From the NCBI GenBank assembly GCA_037144255.1, contig JBAWXE010000050.1, forward strand, positions 1 through 18,665: a stretch of 18,665 bases of DNA, read 5' to 3'. Origin of the DNA: JBAWXE01 sp037144255. GTDB taxonomy: Bacteria > Bacteroidota > Bacteroidia > Chitinophagales > Chitinophagaceae. Position 1 is the first letter of the stretch. Each line of letters begins with the position of its first letter. The notes below the pieces were generated by a model. It was given only the letters and a program-made list of their open reading frames with translations, was not told the origin of the DNA and made no database searches. Positions 1 to 6,553 of this stretch are shown here, piece after piece. The translations under genes were made by a program, and so were the position numbers.

Positions 1-568
1 CATTCATACTTTCAAGGCCGAAAGCGATATTCCTGTTATTCTTTTCCCCGGCAATCCTTCCCAGATCAGCCCTTTTGCTGATGCGCTTTTATATTTATCG
101 CTGGTATCAGGCCGCAATGCCGAATTACTCATTGGTCAGCATGTAGTTTCTGCCCCTTTGGTAAAATCCAGTGGCCTGGAAGTAATTTCCACCGGATATA
201 TGCTCATAGATGGTGGTGTACCCACTACTGTTTCTTATATGAGCGATTCTACTCCTATACCTGCCAACAAACCAGATATAGCCCTTTGCACAGCTTGGGC
301 GGCCGAAATGCAGGGGAAAAATTTAATATACATGGATGCAGGTAGTGGTGCCCGAAACCCTATCAGTGAAGAAATGATACATAAAATTAGTTCTAATATA
401 GATATTCCTTTGTTCATTGGTGGTGGTATCCATACCCCTGAAAAGGTATATGCCAACTGTAAAGCAGGAGCTAATATAATTGTAGTGGGTAATGCAATAG
501 AGCGAGACCCTATGCTCATTAAGGATCTGGCACAAGCCACAAAAGAATCCACATCTTCTATAAGATGA
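1..568 (+). CDS. Geranylgeranylglyceryl-phosphate synthase family protein (PcrB/GGGPS-like), 5' end missing
   Basis: The reading frame is already open at the left edge and ends at TGA 566-568, so only the C-terminal 188 or so residues are present. The family joins a polyprenyl diphosphate to sn-glycerol-1-phosphate to make an ether-linked lipid precursor on a TIM-barrel scaffold. Visible family features are the early segment PVILFPGNPSQI, the segment STGYMLIDGG around 190-217, the glycine-rich phosphate-binding stretch FIGGGIHTPE near 412-441, and IIVVGNAIERDP near the end. The in-frame ATG at 200-202 and the GTG at 158-160 are internal, because conserved family sequence continues upstream of them. 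Archaeal and Bacteroidota group II enzymes look alike at this level, so the prenyl chain length cannot be told. It precedes rpmH, which has its own promoter. Confidence 0.9.
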   Translation, partial: IHTFKAESDIPVILFPGNPSQISPFADALLYLSLVSGRNAELLIGQHVVSAPLVKSSGLEVISTGYMLIDGGVPTTVSYMSDSTPIPANKPDIALCTAWAAEMQGKNLIYMDAGSGARNPISEEMIHKISSNIDIPLFIGGGIHTPEKVYANCKAGANIIVVGNAIERDPMLIKDLAQATKESTSSIR

Positions 569-600
569 TTTGGTAGCTTGGAATATATCTTTTACCTTTG
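569..600 (+). promoter_or_regulatory. Bacteroidota-type promoter for rpmH
   Basis: TTTG at 569-572 and TACCTTTG at 593-600 are separated by 20 bases. This matches the known Bacteroidota sigma-factor consensus (TTTG, about 19-20 bases, TAnnTTTG). It lies directly after the upstream stop codon and would give a leader of roughly 45 bases before the rpmH ATG. Confidence 0.75.
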
Positions 601-628
601 CACTCCCTTGTTAAATAATACCCCTTTT

Positions 629-634
629 AGGAGG
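629..634 (+). promoter_or_regulatory. Shine-Dalgarno-like AGGAGG upstream of rpmH
   Basis: AGGAGG occurs at 629-634, with 16 bases before ATG 651. The spacing is longer than the usual 5-10 bases and Bacteroidota use Shine-Dalgarno pairing weakly, so its role in initiation is uncertain. Confidence 0.35.
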
Positions 635-650
635 GACAAAAGCATACAAT

Positions 651-806
651 ATGAAACGTACGTATCAACCACACCGCCGCCGCCGTAAGTCAGTTCATGG
701 TTTCCGTCAGCGCATGGAATCAGCAAACGGTCGCAAAGTTCTGGCTTCTCGTCGTAGAAAAGGACGTAAGAAACTTACTGTGTCAGATGAAAGTCGCCTG
801 AAATAA
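651..806 (+). CDS. rpmH: 50S ribosomal protein L34
   Basis: The 51-residue product begins MKRTYQPHRRRRKSVHGFR and continues with RMESANGRKVLASRRRKGRK, the unmistakable L34 signature. L34 is a small, very basic protein of the large ribosomal subunit. Its length is normal for the family, slightly long at the C-terminus (KLTVSDESRLK), as is common in Bacteroidota. It has a clear upstream promoter and heads the conserved rpmH-rnpA-yidD cluster. The frame of rnpA opens within the last codons of this gene. Confidence 0.97.
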   Translation: MKRTYQPHRRRRKSVHGFRQRMESANGRKVLASRRRKGRKKLTVSDESRLK

Positions 807-826
807 ACTTTAAAAAACATTTCGCC

Positions 827-1228
827 ATTCGTTATACTTTCAAAGCATACGAGAGGCTTAAGCGCGAGCAGGATATTGATACGCTTTTCCATACCGGGAA
901 AGCGTTTTCTGTTTTTCCGATAAAGTTCATTTATCTGCCTCAGCCACGCAAAGCCGAATTGTCGCCTGTACGGGTTGGGTTCTCTGTACCTAAGAAGAAA
1001 TTCCGCCACGCAGTACAGCGCAACCGTATGAAAAGACTCATGCGCGAGTCTTGGCGCCTGCATAAGCACAGCTTATATACTGTCATAGCCCCACAACAGC
1101 ACTTATTATTATTTCTTATTTTTACTGATAATACTATCACAGATTACGAAGTAGTACATACAGCTATGGTTAAAGGCATAGAGCGTCTTATTACTATTGC
1201 ATCTTCATTACCTGACAATAATGCGTAA
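827..1228 (+). CDS. rnpA: Ribonuclease P protein component, start codon non-canonical or uncertain
   Basis: RnpA is the protein subunit that helps the RNase P ribozyme bind and cut the 5' leader of pre-tRNA. The frame encodes YTFKAYERLKREQDIDTLF, then GKAFSVFPIKFIYL, then VGFSVPKKKFRHAVQRNRMKRLMRESWR with the RNR motif (residues 65-67 if counted from 827). The first conventional start in frame, TTG 959-961, would remove the conserved N-terminus that forms the substrate groove. No ATG, GTG or TTG exists in frame between the upstream TGA 788-790 and 959. ATT 827-829 gives a 133-residue protein of normal length beginning (M)RYTFKAYERLK. ATA 803-805 is a second candidate. ATT lies 20 bases after the rpmH stop, compatible with translational coupling. 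The gene identity is sure; the start is inferred. Confidence 0.88.
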   Translation: MRYTFKAYERLKREQDIDTLFHTGKAFSVFPIKFIYLPQPRKAELSPVRVGFSVPKKKFRHAVQRNRMKRLMRESWRLHKHSLYTVIAPQQHLLLFLIFTDNTITDYEVVHTAMVKGIERLITIASSLPDNNA

Positions 1229-1442
1229 AGTATTTTCATACATATTCCTTACCATTATACGCATCTATCAGGCGTTCATTTCTCCATTGTTGGGTGCCAA
1301 GTGTCGTTTCAATCCTACCTGCTCTGTATATGGCACAGATGCCATAAAAAAATATGGCCCTTTCAAGGGCGGTTGGTTGGCGCTGAAGCGTATACTCTCC
1401 TGCCACCAATGGGGTCGCAGTGGTTACGATCCTGTACCATAA
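1221..1442 (+). CDS. yidD: YidD family membrane protein insertion efficiency factor
   Basis: This 73-residue protein carries the family core: IRIYQAFISPLLGAKCRF, NPTCSVYGTDAIKKYG and RILSCHQWGRSGYDPVP, including the conserved Cys residues. YidD proteins are small inner-membrane-associated factors that assist YidC-dependent insertion. ATG 1221 overlaps the rnpA stop by 8 bases, indicating translational coupling, and is preferred over the in-frame TTG at 1197 because family members begin close to this point. The order rpmH-rnpA-yidD is the classical arrangement. yidC, which often follows, is not here. Confidence 0.95.
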   Translation: MRKVFSYIFLTIIRIYQAFISPLLGAKCRFNPTCSVYGTDAIKKYGPFKGGWLALKRILSCHQWGRSGYDPVP

Positions 1443-1483
1443 ATACTTTTTGATTTTTGCGTTCCTAATATTTAATTTGAGCT

Positions 1484-2086
1484 ATGTTTTATTCATTCAA
1501 AGGGTTTATACCTGTAGTACATCCTACAGCTTTTGTACACCCCCAAGCAGCTGTGACCGGCAATGTCATAATTGGTAAAGACGTATATATAGGTCCGGGG
1601 GCAGCACTACGTGGCGACTGGGGCGGAATAGTGATAGAAGATGGCTGTAATGTGCAGGAAAATTGCACTATACATATGTTCCCCGGTGTTACTGTTCTGC
1701 TCAAAGAAGGGGCTCATATAGGGCATGGAGCTATTATTCACGGAGGTATCATTGGGCGCAATGTACTAGTAGGCATGAACTCTGTAATAATGGATGAGGT
1801 AGAGATAGGAGATGAATGTATCATAGGTGCACTAACTATGATTACTGCCAATACCAAGATACCTCCAAGATCGCTGGTAGTAGGTAATCCGGGTAAAATA
1901 ATAAAAGAAGTAAGCGATGATATGATAGGCTGGAAAACCAAAGGCACACGCCTTTACCAGGCATTACCCAAAGATTGCTACGATACACTACATGCCTGCT
2001 CCCCGCTGCACGAACTACCCGCTGACAGGCCCCAACAAGAAACATTATACGATACCTGGAACCAAATAAAGAATGAAAAAAAATAG
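1484..2086 (+). CDS. Gamma-carbonic-anhydrase-like hexapeptide-repeat protein (PaaY-like)
   Basis: The 200-residue protein is a left-handed beta-helix with hexapeptide repeats from about residue 11 to 135. Family metal and active-site residues are visible: R43 and D45 in ALRGDWGG, Q58 and N60 in NVQENCTIH, and candidate zinc-binding histidines H64, H81 and H86, the last two with the five-residue spacing seen in Cam-type enzymes. A C-terminal helix follows VVGNPGKIIKEVSDDMIGWK. Length and ending resemble PaaY/CaiE, proposed as thioesterase or carbonic anhydrase, but no paa or carnitine genes are nearby, so the substrate is unknown. The stop codon lies inside the terminator stem. A partial -7 element (GATTTTTG) lies about 30 bases upstream. 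Confidence 0.88.
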   Translation: MFYSFKGFIPVVHPTAFVHPQAAVTGNVIIGKDVYIGPGAALRGDWGGIVIEDGCNVQENCTIHMFPGVTVLLKEGAHIGHGAIIHGGIIGRNVLVGMNSVIMDEVEIGDECIIGALTMITANTKIPPRSLVVGNPGKIIKEVSDDMIGWKTKGTRLYQALPKDCYDTLHACSPLHELPADRPQQETLYDTWNQIKNEKK

Positions 2087-2112
2087 CCTCACTTTCGGGA
2101 GGCTATTTTTTT
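2076..2112. terminator. Bidirectional intrinsic terminator between convergent genes
   Basis: ATAGCCTC (2083-2090) pairs with GAGGCTAT (2099-2106) around an 8-base loop. The stem is flanked by an A run on the left and a T run on the right, which extends the pairing and gives a U-tract in both directions. It serves the hexapeptide gene on the + strand and the ArsR-type gene on the - strand. Confidence 0.85.
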
Positions 2113-2136
2113 ATAGATCTGAGATATCAGCTATAA

Positions 2137-2499
2137 TTAAGCTTCGTCAGAATTTACTAATTCGTTTACAAACTTAGCAACTGAAGCGATGCGAGCATGG
2201 TTCAATGCATAGTGGATGAATTTACCATCACGCTCAGTGATCACGATGTTAGCACGACGCAGGATAGCAAGGTGTTGAGATGCTACAGACTGCTCGAGGC
2301 GCAACTTCACATAAATATCAGTTACATTCATGCGTTTGTTCTCTTCCAGCAACTTAACGATTTGCTGACGTAATTTGTGATTGATGGCACGCAGAGTCAT
2401 AGCAGCACTTTTCACAGCCATGTAATCCAATTTAATTTGTTCGTTGGAACCTTCGTCTTTGCGAATCACCAGCGTGTTTGCTGACATTGTTGTTTCCAT
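2137..2499 (-). CDS. ArsR-type winged-helix transcriptional regulator, no cysteines
   Basis: The 120-residue protein has the ArsR/SmtB layout: a dimerisation helix near residues 25-38, INHKLRQQIVKLLEENKRMNV, a helix-turn-helix whose recognition helix is about residues 70-82 (QSVASQHLAILRR), and a beta wing around VITERDGKFIHYALN. It contains no cysteine at all, so the classical ELCVCDL-type thiol metal site is absent. It may sense something other than a thiophilic metal or act without a ligand. It is transcribed alone, with its own promoter and a terminator. A second possible start lies four codons in (MSANTL). Its targets cannot be read from the window. Confidence 0.82.
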   Translation of the reverse strand: METTMSANTLVIRKDEGSNEQIKLDYMAVKSAAMTLRAINHKLRQQIVKLLEENKRMNVTDIYVKLRLEQSVASQHLAILRRANIVITERDGKFIHYALNHARIASVAKFVNELVNSDEA

Positions 2500-2586
2500 T
2501 TACTTTAATTTTTCAGAGGTTATTAAATAAAAAAATAGTTCCAGATTTTCTGTAATACAACAAGCATTACTCATTGTATTATTATG

Positions 2587-2617
2587 CAAACATACATAAA
2601 CAGACAATATGAACCAA
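2587..2617 (-). promoter_or_regulatory. Bacteroidota-type promoter for the ArsR-type gene
   Basis: Read on the - strand, TTG (2617-2615) is followed after 20 bases by TATGTTTG (2594-2587), a good match to the Bacteroidota consensus. The resulting leader before ATG 2499 would be about 80 bases, long enough to hold regulatory structure, though I see none clearly. Confidence 0.65.
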
Positions 2618-2701
2618 TTACATATTTCGAAAAAGAGTTAACCTCATGTTAAAAAACTCATGAATAAATCTTTTCATTTCTCGTAACTAATTATAATTCA
2701 A

Positions 2702-3373
2702 TTACTTATTAATGTAAACTTGTTTTAGATAATAGGGCTCAGATGTGGATAAAATGACAAATCTATTACATGAATACCCCTCAAAAGCATACAATGCCCA
2801 CTCATACATGTCAATAGTTTGAATTTCGTAACTCGTTATTTTAGATGTGCTTAATATACTTTCAGTTAATAAATCCGAGATCCCTGTCATCAAAATCTCA
2901 CCATTTAGTGCAGTAACGATTGCCTTCATAACCTCCTCAAATGCGTGCTGTGGCTTTGTCAAGCATACGAATTCACTATTATACGTGCTTATATAATATT
3001 CTTTTTCTCTGGCAGGAAGTACAGAAACATAAAATTCATATTTCGATAAATTTTTATGATACTGCTGCCATGCTAGTAAAGTAAGTTTATCATCTAGTAA
3101 CAATGGTTTATCCAAAACATAACAAAAGGCTTTTGCTGTTGCCAGGCCTATACGCAAGCCTGTATACGATCCCGGACCGCCACATACAGCTATTGCAGAT
3201 AGTGTTTCTAATGTAATGGATGATTCTACCAGTACCTCATCTATCATTTTATTCAATACGGTAGCATGATTACGCATATCTGTATGCGAAAGCTGTGATA
3301 TAACATTACCATCGCCTGCTATGGCAACGGTACATGTATCAGCTGAAGTATCAATATGTAATATGTAGTGCAT
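2702..3373 (-). CDS. tsaB: tRNA threonylcarbamoyladenosine biosynthesis protein TsaB
   Basis: TsaB is the dimerisation partner of TsaD in the complex that adds threonylcarbamoyl to A37 of ANN-decoding tRNAs. The product (223 residues, normal length) starts ILHIDTSADTCTVAIAG, the ASKHA phosphate-1 region, and has the hallmark CGGPGSYTGLRIGLATAKAF at residues 64-83 plus RNHATVLNKMIDEVL at 34-48. The C-terminal half is divergent, as usual in this family, and ends SEPYYLKQVY, a common TsaB ending. It is transcribed away from ridA; only about 40 bases separate the two starts. Confidence 0.93.
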   Translation of the reverse strand: MHYILHIDTSADTCTVAIAGDGNVISQLSHTDMRNHATVLNKMIDEVLVESSITLETLSAIAVCGGPGSYTGLRIGLATAKAFCYVLDKPLLLDDKLTLLAWQQYHKNLSKYEFYVSVLPAREKEYYISTYNSEFVCLTKPQHAFEEVMKAIVTALNGEILMTGISDLLTESILSTSKITSYEIQTIDMYEWALYAFEGYSCNRFVILSTSEPYYLKQVYINK

Positions 3374-3383
3374 CTTTCGTGCG

Positions 3384-3391
3384 CAAATGTA
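3384..3391 (-). promoter_or_regulatory. -7 element for tsaB
   Basis: On the - strand the bases 3391-3384 read TACATTTG, an exact TAnnTTTG match ten bases before the tsaB ATG. No convincing -33 TTG is visible. The predicted transcript start would fall within a few bases of the start codon. Confidence 0.5.
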
Positions 3392-3401
3392 AGGAGCGTA
3401 T

Positions 3402-3409
3402 TACTTTTG
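3402..3409 (+). promoter_or_regulatory. -7 element for ridA, suggesting a leaderless mRNA
   Basis: TACTTTTG at 3402-3409 matches TAnnTTTG and ends only five bases before ATG 3415. With the usual offset of about six bases to the transcript start, the mRNA would begin at or next to the start codon. The -33 region is poor. Confidence 0.5.
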
Positions 3410-3414
3410 TGTAC

Positions 3415-3795
3415 ATGGAAAAGAAAATAATCAAAACAAATAATGCGCCTGCACCTATAGGCCCTTATAATCAGGCAATACAAACAGGTAACATGCTATT
3501 CGTATCAGGACAGGTAGCTCTGGATGCGCAAACCGGAGAATTGGTAAAAGGGGATATACAAACCGAAACCCATAAAGTAATGGCCAATCTGAAAGCGATA
3601 CTGCAAGAAGCAGGTATGGATTTCTCAAATGTGGTAAAGACCTCTATCTTTCTCATGGACATGGGTCAGTTCGCGCAGGTAAACGAAGTATATGCTCAGT
3701 ACTTTACCGATAATTATCCTGCTCGCGAGACAGTACAGGTATCCGGCTTACCTCGTGGTGTGAATGTAGAGATATCTATGATAGCTGTAAAGTAA
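3415..3795 (+). CDS. ridA: RidA family enamine/imine deaminase
   Basis: RidA hydrolyses reactive 2-aminoacrylate-type enamines and imines released by PLP enzymes. The 126-residue product has every family hallmark: APAPIGPYNQAI near the start, LFVSGQVALD, a central NLKAILQEAG helix, and the C-terminal signature YPARETVQVSGLPRGVNVEI, with R104 as the substrate carboxylate-binding arginine and E119 as the catalytic-site acid. ATG 3415 is chosen because the protein then starts exactly where family members do; the longer frame from 3334 runs back through the tsaB start region. It is a single gene with its own -7 element. Confidence 0.95.
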   Translation: MEKKIIKTNNAPAPIGPYNQAIQTGNMLFVSGQVALDAQTGELVKGDIQTETHKVMANLKAILQEAGMDFSNVVKTSIFLMDMGQFAQVNEVYAQYFTDNYPARETVQVSGLPRGVNVEISMIAVK

Positions 3796-3845
3796 CATTG
3801 ACTCTATAAGGTATGCCATAGTATGGACATAATATCGTTAATTTT

Positions 3846-4322
3846 ATGTCCATGGAAAATAATATACCTAAAACTGTCGATGAGCTTAAAAAACAGCGCA
3901 AGCCATATCAGGAAATACTAAAAAAGCATAAGAAGAAGGTAACTGGACTCGATAAGCTGGCTCTGTGGATAACAGAACATGTAGGAAGTATGAAATTCTT
4001 CCTCATCATATTTACATGGACAGTATTTTGGCTGGGCTGGAATATGCTAGCACCTGTAAAGCTACGTTTCGATCCGTTTCCGGCATTCGTGTTATGGCTG
4101 TTCATTTCTAATATGATACAGTTGTTCCTGATGCCACTGATAATGGTAGGACAAAATCTGCAATCTGCTGCATCAGATATGCGTTCTGAGGCAGACTATG
4201 AAGTAAACAAACAGGCAGAGCAAGAAATAGAAACTATCCTCTTACATCTAGAAAATCATCAACGTATCATGGAGGAGATCCTACATAGGCTGGATGATCA
4301 AAAGAAGGCCGAAACTAATTGA
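3846..4322 (+). CDS. DUF1003 membrane protein
   Basis: The 158-residue protein shows the DUF1003 pattern: a basic N-terminal region, then TEHVGSMKFFLIIFTWTVFW, then FDPFPAFVLWLFISNMIQLF and MPLIMVGQNLQ. Two membrane helices are predicted at about residues 49-67 and 80-101, followed by a charged helix at 112-153 likely to form a coiled coil. The biochemical function of the family is not established. A start two codons later (MENN) is also possible. Transcription ends at the hairpin after the stop codon. Confidence 0.88.
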   Translation: MSMENNIPKTVDELKKQRKPYQEILKKHKKKVTGLDKLALWITEHVGSMKFFLIIFTWTVFWLGWNMLAPVKLRFDPFPAFVLWLFISNMIQLFLMPLIMVGQNLQSAASDMRSEADYEVNKQAEQEIETILLHLENHQRIMEEILHRLDDQKKAETN

Positions 4323-4333
4323 CAAACAAACAT

Positions 4334-4373
4334 ATATTCATGATAGTATTGGACATACTATCATGAATATTTT
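4334..4373. terminator. Perfect 16-bp inverted repeat, probable bidirectional terminator
   Basis: ATATTCATGATAGTAT (4334-4349) and its exact reverse complement (4355-4370) are separated by the 5-base loop TGGAC and followed by TTT. It lies between the DUF1003 stop and the end of the convergent small ORF, as expected for a shared terminator. The stem is AT-rich but long and has no mismatch. Confidence 0.7.
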
Positions 4374-4656
4374 ATGCTGTCAGTTTGTATGGCATATGTA
4401 ACTCGTGTAATGTATCTTTCACATGGTTCTTTACTATTCGGCTATTGCACAATTCCATAGTAGCACTCAGGAATGTTGCCAAATCTGCCTGAAAAGGATG
4501 TTCCATGATCTTTTTAGCTCTCAATTTGCGGAAGTATTGAATGGTTCTGTTTTTCATATAAAGTGTTTTTGCGTGTTCACTAAATAATAAAACAAATAGC
4601 GTGCCAAACTGTTCTAATGGTCTCTTAAAACTTTTTAGATCAGCCACAGCAAACAC
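4372..4656 (-). CDS. Hypothetical small protein, start uncertain
   Basis: I do not recognise this product. From GTG 4656 it would have 94 residues; from the first ATG (4557) it would have 61 and begin MKNRTIQYFRKLRAKKIMEH. The sequence is basic, mostly helical in character, with no signal peptide, membrane helix or known motif. Its end abuts the perfect hairpin, which would terminate it correctly, and it follows the VF530 gene on the same strand after about 70 bases. No exact -7 element was found. The positioning against a terminator is the main support; it could still be a spurious frame. Confidence 0.4.
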   Translation of the reverse strand: MFAVADLKSFKRPLEQFGTLFVLLFSEHAKTLYMKNRTIQYFRKLRAKKIMEHPFQADLATFLSATMELCNSRIVKNHVKDTLHELHMPYKLTA

Positions 4657-4728
4657 TTTTAATACATATATATTTTCACAACTTATTCTGCCTAGTCATT
4701 ATACAGCAGCTTTTGTCACTGACAACTA

Positions 4729-4950
4729 CTATCTATCTATACTATCCAGGTACAGGTCTTCTACCTTTTTACGCGCCCAGGGAGTAGCACGCAAGAATTT
4801 AAGACTGGATTTGATACTGGGATTATCATTAAAGCAATTGATGTGTATACGCTCACCCAATCCTTCCCAAGTATAGTACGCCACCAGATGGTTCAATATA
4901 GCCTCTAGCGTCATTCCATGCAATGGATTATTAGGTTGCGTTTCTTTCAT
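4729..4950 (-). CDS. VF530 family (DUF2132) DNA-binding protein
   Basis: The 73-residue product has the family core NPLHGMTLEAILNHLVAYY, then GLGERIHINCF, then NPSIKSSLKFLRATPWARKKVE. These match the VF530/DUF2132 family, whose structure resembles small DNA-binding domains; the cellular role is not settled. ATG 4948-4950 is chosen over the TTG three codons upstream because it places MKETQPNNPLHG at the family's usual beginning. It lies alone on this strand ahead of the unrecognised small ORF. Confidence 0.9.
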   Translation of the reverse strand: MKETQPNNPLHGMTLEAILNHLVAYYTWEGLGERIHINCFNDNPSIKSSLKFLRATPWARKKVEDLYLDSIDR

Positions 4951-5009
4951 ACACTGCAATATTAATCAATGGAAATTTGTGAAGCAAAGACAATCACTAT
5001 GTATTTGGC

Positions 5010-5705
5010 TTATTGTACCACGAGGGTTTTCTTTTGGTCATCTATCATTTGTAAACCCAGATTCGTATAGTTCGTGGTATCTCCTGTATTGAAGATCACT
5101 CTCACATTTGAGTTATTATAAGCCGGGTAATACCCCAGATTGTAAACGTAGCCATCATTGGGAATACTGATAGTATCATTGGTCTGCATGCTCATTCCAT
5201 AGTTCACATCTACTTCTTTTATAGAACTGGTACTTTGATTGCTGATCTGCAAATAAAAATAGGAATTACTTGCATCCAGACTGTGTGTATTCACACCATC
5301 TACCAGAAATGCATCATTGATATCCCAGTTTATTCGCCAGCCGATAGCAGCACCTGTTCCTAAATTGATATGAGTGATAGTAGTAGCACTTCCTGTCAAA
5401 GTATCGCCATACAAGCCTGTAAAAGACAATGACGAACCATAAGGTATAGTATCAGTAACACCTTTAATAGTTAATAAGATATCAGTATTAGTATTGTTCT
5501 TAAATACAGTTATTGATTGTTTACGTTTCTCGCATAGAGTACCCCAGTAACCTACATAACAAAGGCAATTACCATTGCTACAGCTACCACCATTCAGGCA
5601 ATGGATATTAGCGCAGGGTTCTTTTTTGCAGGCTGTATAAGTAACAAGAGAAAATAAGAACAGCGTGAATAGCGAGGTAAGTGTTATGTTCTTAAAGTGT
5701 TTCAT
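5010..5705 (-). CDS. EGF-like domain lipoprotein (paralogue 1)
   Basis: The 231-residue product starts with a signal peptide ending LVTYTAC, giving a lipidated C26. An EGF-like module follows, with six cysteines at residues 31, 36, 42, 47, 49 and 58 and the NGGSC and CYVGYWGTLC patterns. A beta-rich C-terminal domain (about residues 64-231) with many Thr, Asn and Gly residues ends KKTLVVQ. It is probably anchored in the outer membrane or facing the periplasm or surface; the function is unknown. It is clearly paralogous to the interrupted gene next to it, aligning without gaps across the signal peptide, EGF module and the start of the beta domain. A near-match -7 element (TAATATTG) lies at 5740-5733. 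Confidence 0.85.
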   Translation of the reverse strand: MKHFKNITLTSLFTLFLFSLVTYTACKKEPCANIHCLNGGSCSNGNCLCYVGYWGTLCEKRKQSITVFKNNTNTDILLTIKGVTDTIPYGSSLSFTGLYGDTLTGSATTITHINLGTGAAIGWRINWDINDAFLVDGVNTHSLDASNSYFYLQISNQSTSSIKEVDVNYGMSMQTNDTISIPNDGYVYNLGYYPAYNNSNVRVIFNTGDTTNYTNLGLQMIDDQKKTLVVQ

Positions 5706-5778
5706 ACAATAGAGCTATTTTTCTGTATTAAGCAATATTACGCAATTGATCTTTCTGAAACAATGACTACCGCATACC

Positions 5779-5814
5779 AAAAAACGTCCCATACCGGTAA
5801 CAGTATGGGACGTT
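5779..5814 (-). terminator. Intrinsic terminator after the interrupted EGF lipoprotein gene
   Basis: AACGTCCCATAC (5783-5794) and GTATGGGACGTT (5803-5814) form a perfect 12-bp stem around an 8-base loop. On the - strand it is followed by a T run (bases 5784-5779), so it terminates leftward transcription from 5834. Confidence 0.88.
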
Positions 5815-5833
5815 CATTATTAATAGCAGTTAA

Positions 5834-6520
5834 TTATTGTATTGCCAAGCTAATATCCTGATTGCTGGTAAACGGAAGTGATAAAGATGGGAAAGTCCAT
5901 TCGTAAGAACTGGATTGAACCTTCACATTAGAGTTAGAATAAGCACTATAATATCCTATACCATAGGTATAGCTATCGTGTGGTATGGTAATGAAATCTA
6001 TGGTTGCTGCGGCTGTACCATAATTCACATTTACATCTACTACATTTTCAGAACTTTCATTGGTCAGCTTCAAGAAGAAATAATCAGAGCTCACGTCCAT
6101 ATCTTCTGTTGTAGTACCTGTTGCCGGAAAAATATCATTAATATTCCAATGCACTTCCAAGCCTACCACATCTCCTGTAGTAGTAGTACCTGATGTATAT
6201 GCGCTTCCTTGTAGTTGGTCGCCATAATTACCGGTGAAGGTCACAGTACCACCCACAGGAATAGTATAAGTACTACCATTTACAGTAAGATGAATATCAG
6301 TATAAGTATCATTCTGATAAGCGAGTGTAGTAACTGCCAGACTCTAACATCTGTTGCCTACGTAACCTACGGGGCAAGTACAATTACCACCACCACATGC
6401 TCCTCCGTTCAGGCAAGCAACACCACTACATGGGTCCTTCTTGCAAGCAGTATAGGTAACCATGGTAAATGACAAAATGGTCATTATGGCAGTAACGAAA
6501 ATGGATCTTGTATGCTTCAT
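5834..6520 (-). pseudogene. EGF-like domain lipoprotein (paralogue 2) interrupted by an in-frame TAG
   Basis: From ATG 6520 the frame encodes a signal peptide with lipobox MVTYTAC (C26) and an EGF module with cysteines at 31, 36, 42, 47, 49 and 58, the same positions as in paralogue 1. The codon after C58 is TAG (6346-6344). Paralogue 1 has GAG (Glu59) there, so one substitution explains the stop. Beyond it the same frame stays open to TAA at 5834 and aligns with paralogue 1 without gaps: YQNDTYTDI against FKNNTNTDI, then YTIPVGGTVTFTGNYGD against DTIPYGSSLSFTGLYGD. It follows the larger lipoprotein gene after 33 bases and ends at a strong terminator. It may be a recent pseudogene, a natural truncation to a lipid-anchored EGF module, or a read-through gene. 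Confidence 0.75.
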
Positions 6521-6553
6521 AGAGTATCGTGTGTTAAAAGGATGAATGCTCAA

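Noticed and set aside
651..1442. Origin region suggested by rpmH-rnpA-yidD
   Set aside because: dnaA is not adjacent and no DnaA boxes are visible; in many Bacteroidota this cluster is not linked to oriC.
4601..4876. A + strand frame of 91 codons
   Set aside because: It overlaps the VF530 gene and the small hypothetical gene on the opposite strand and has no family features; treated as a shadow.
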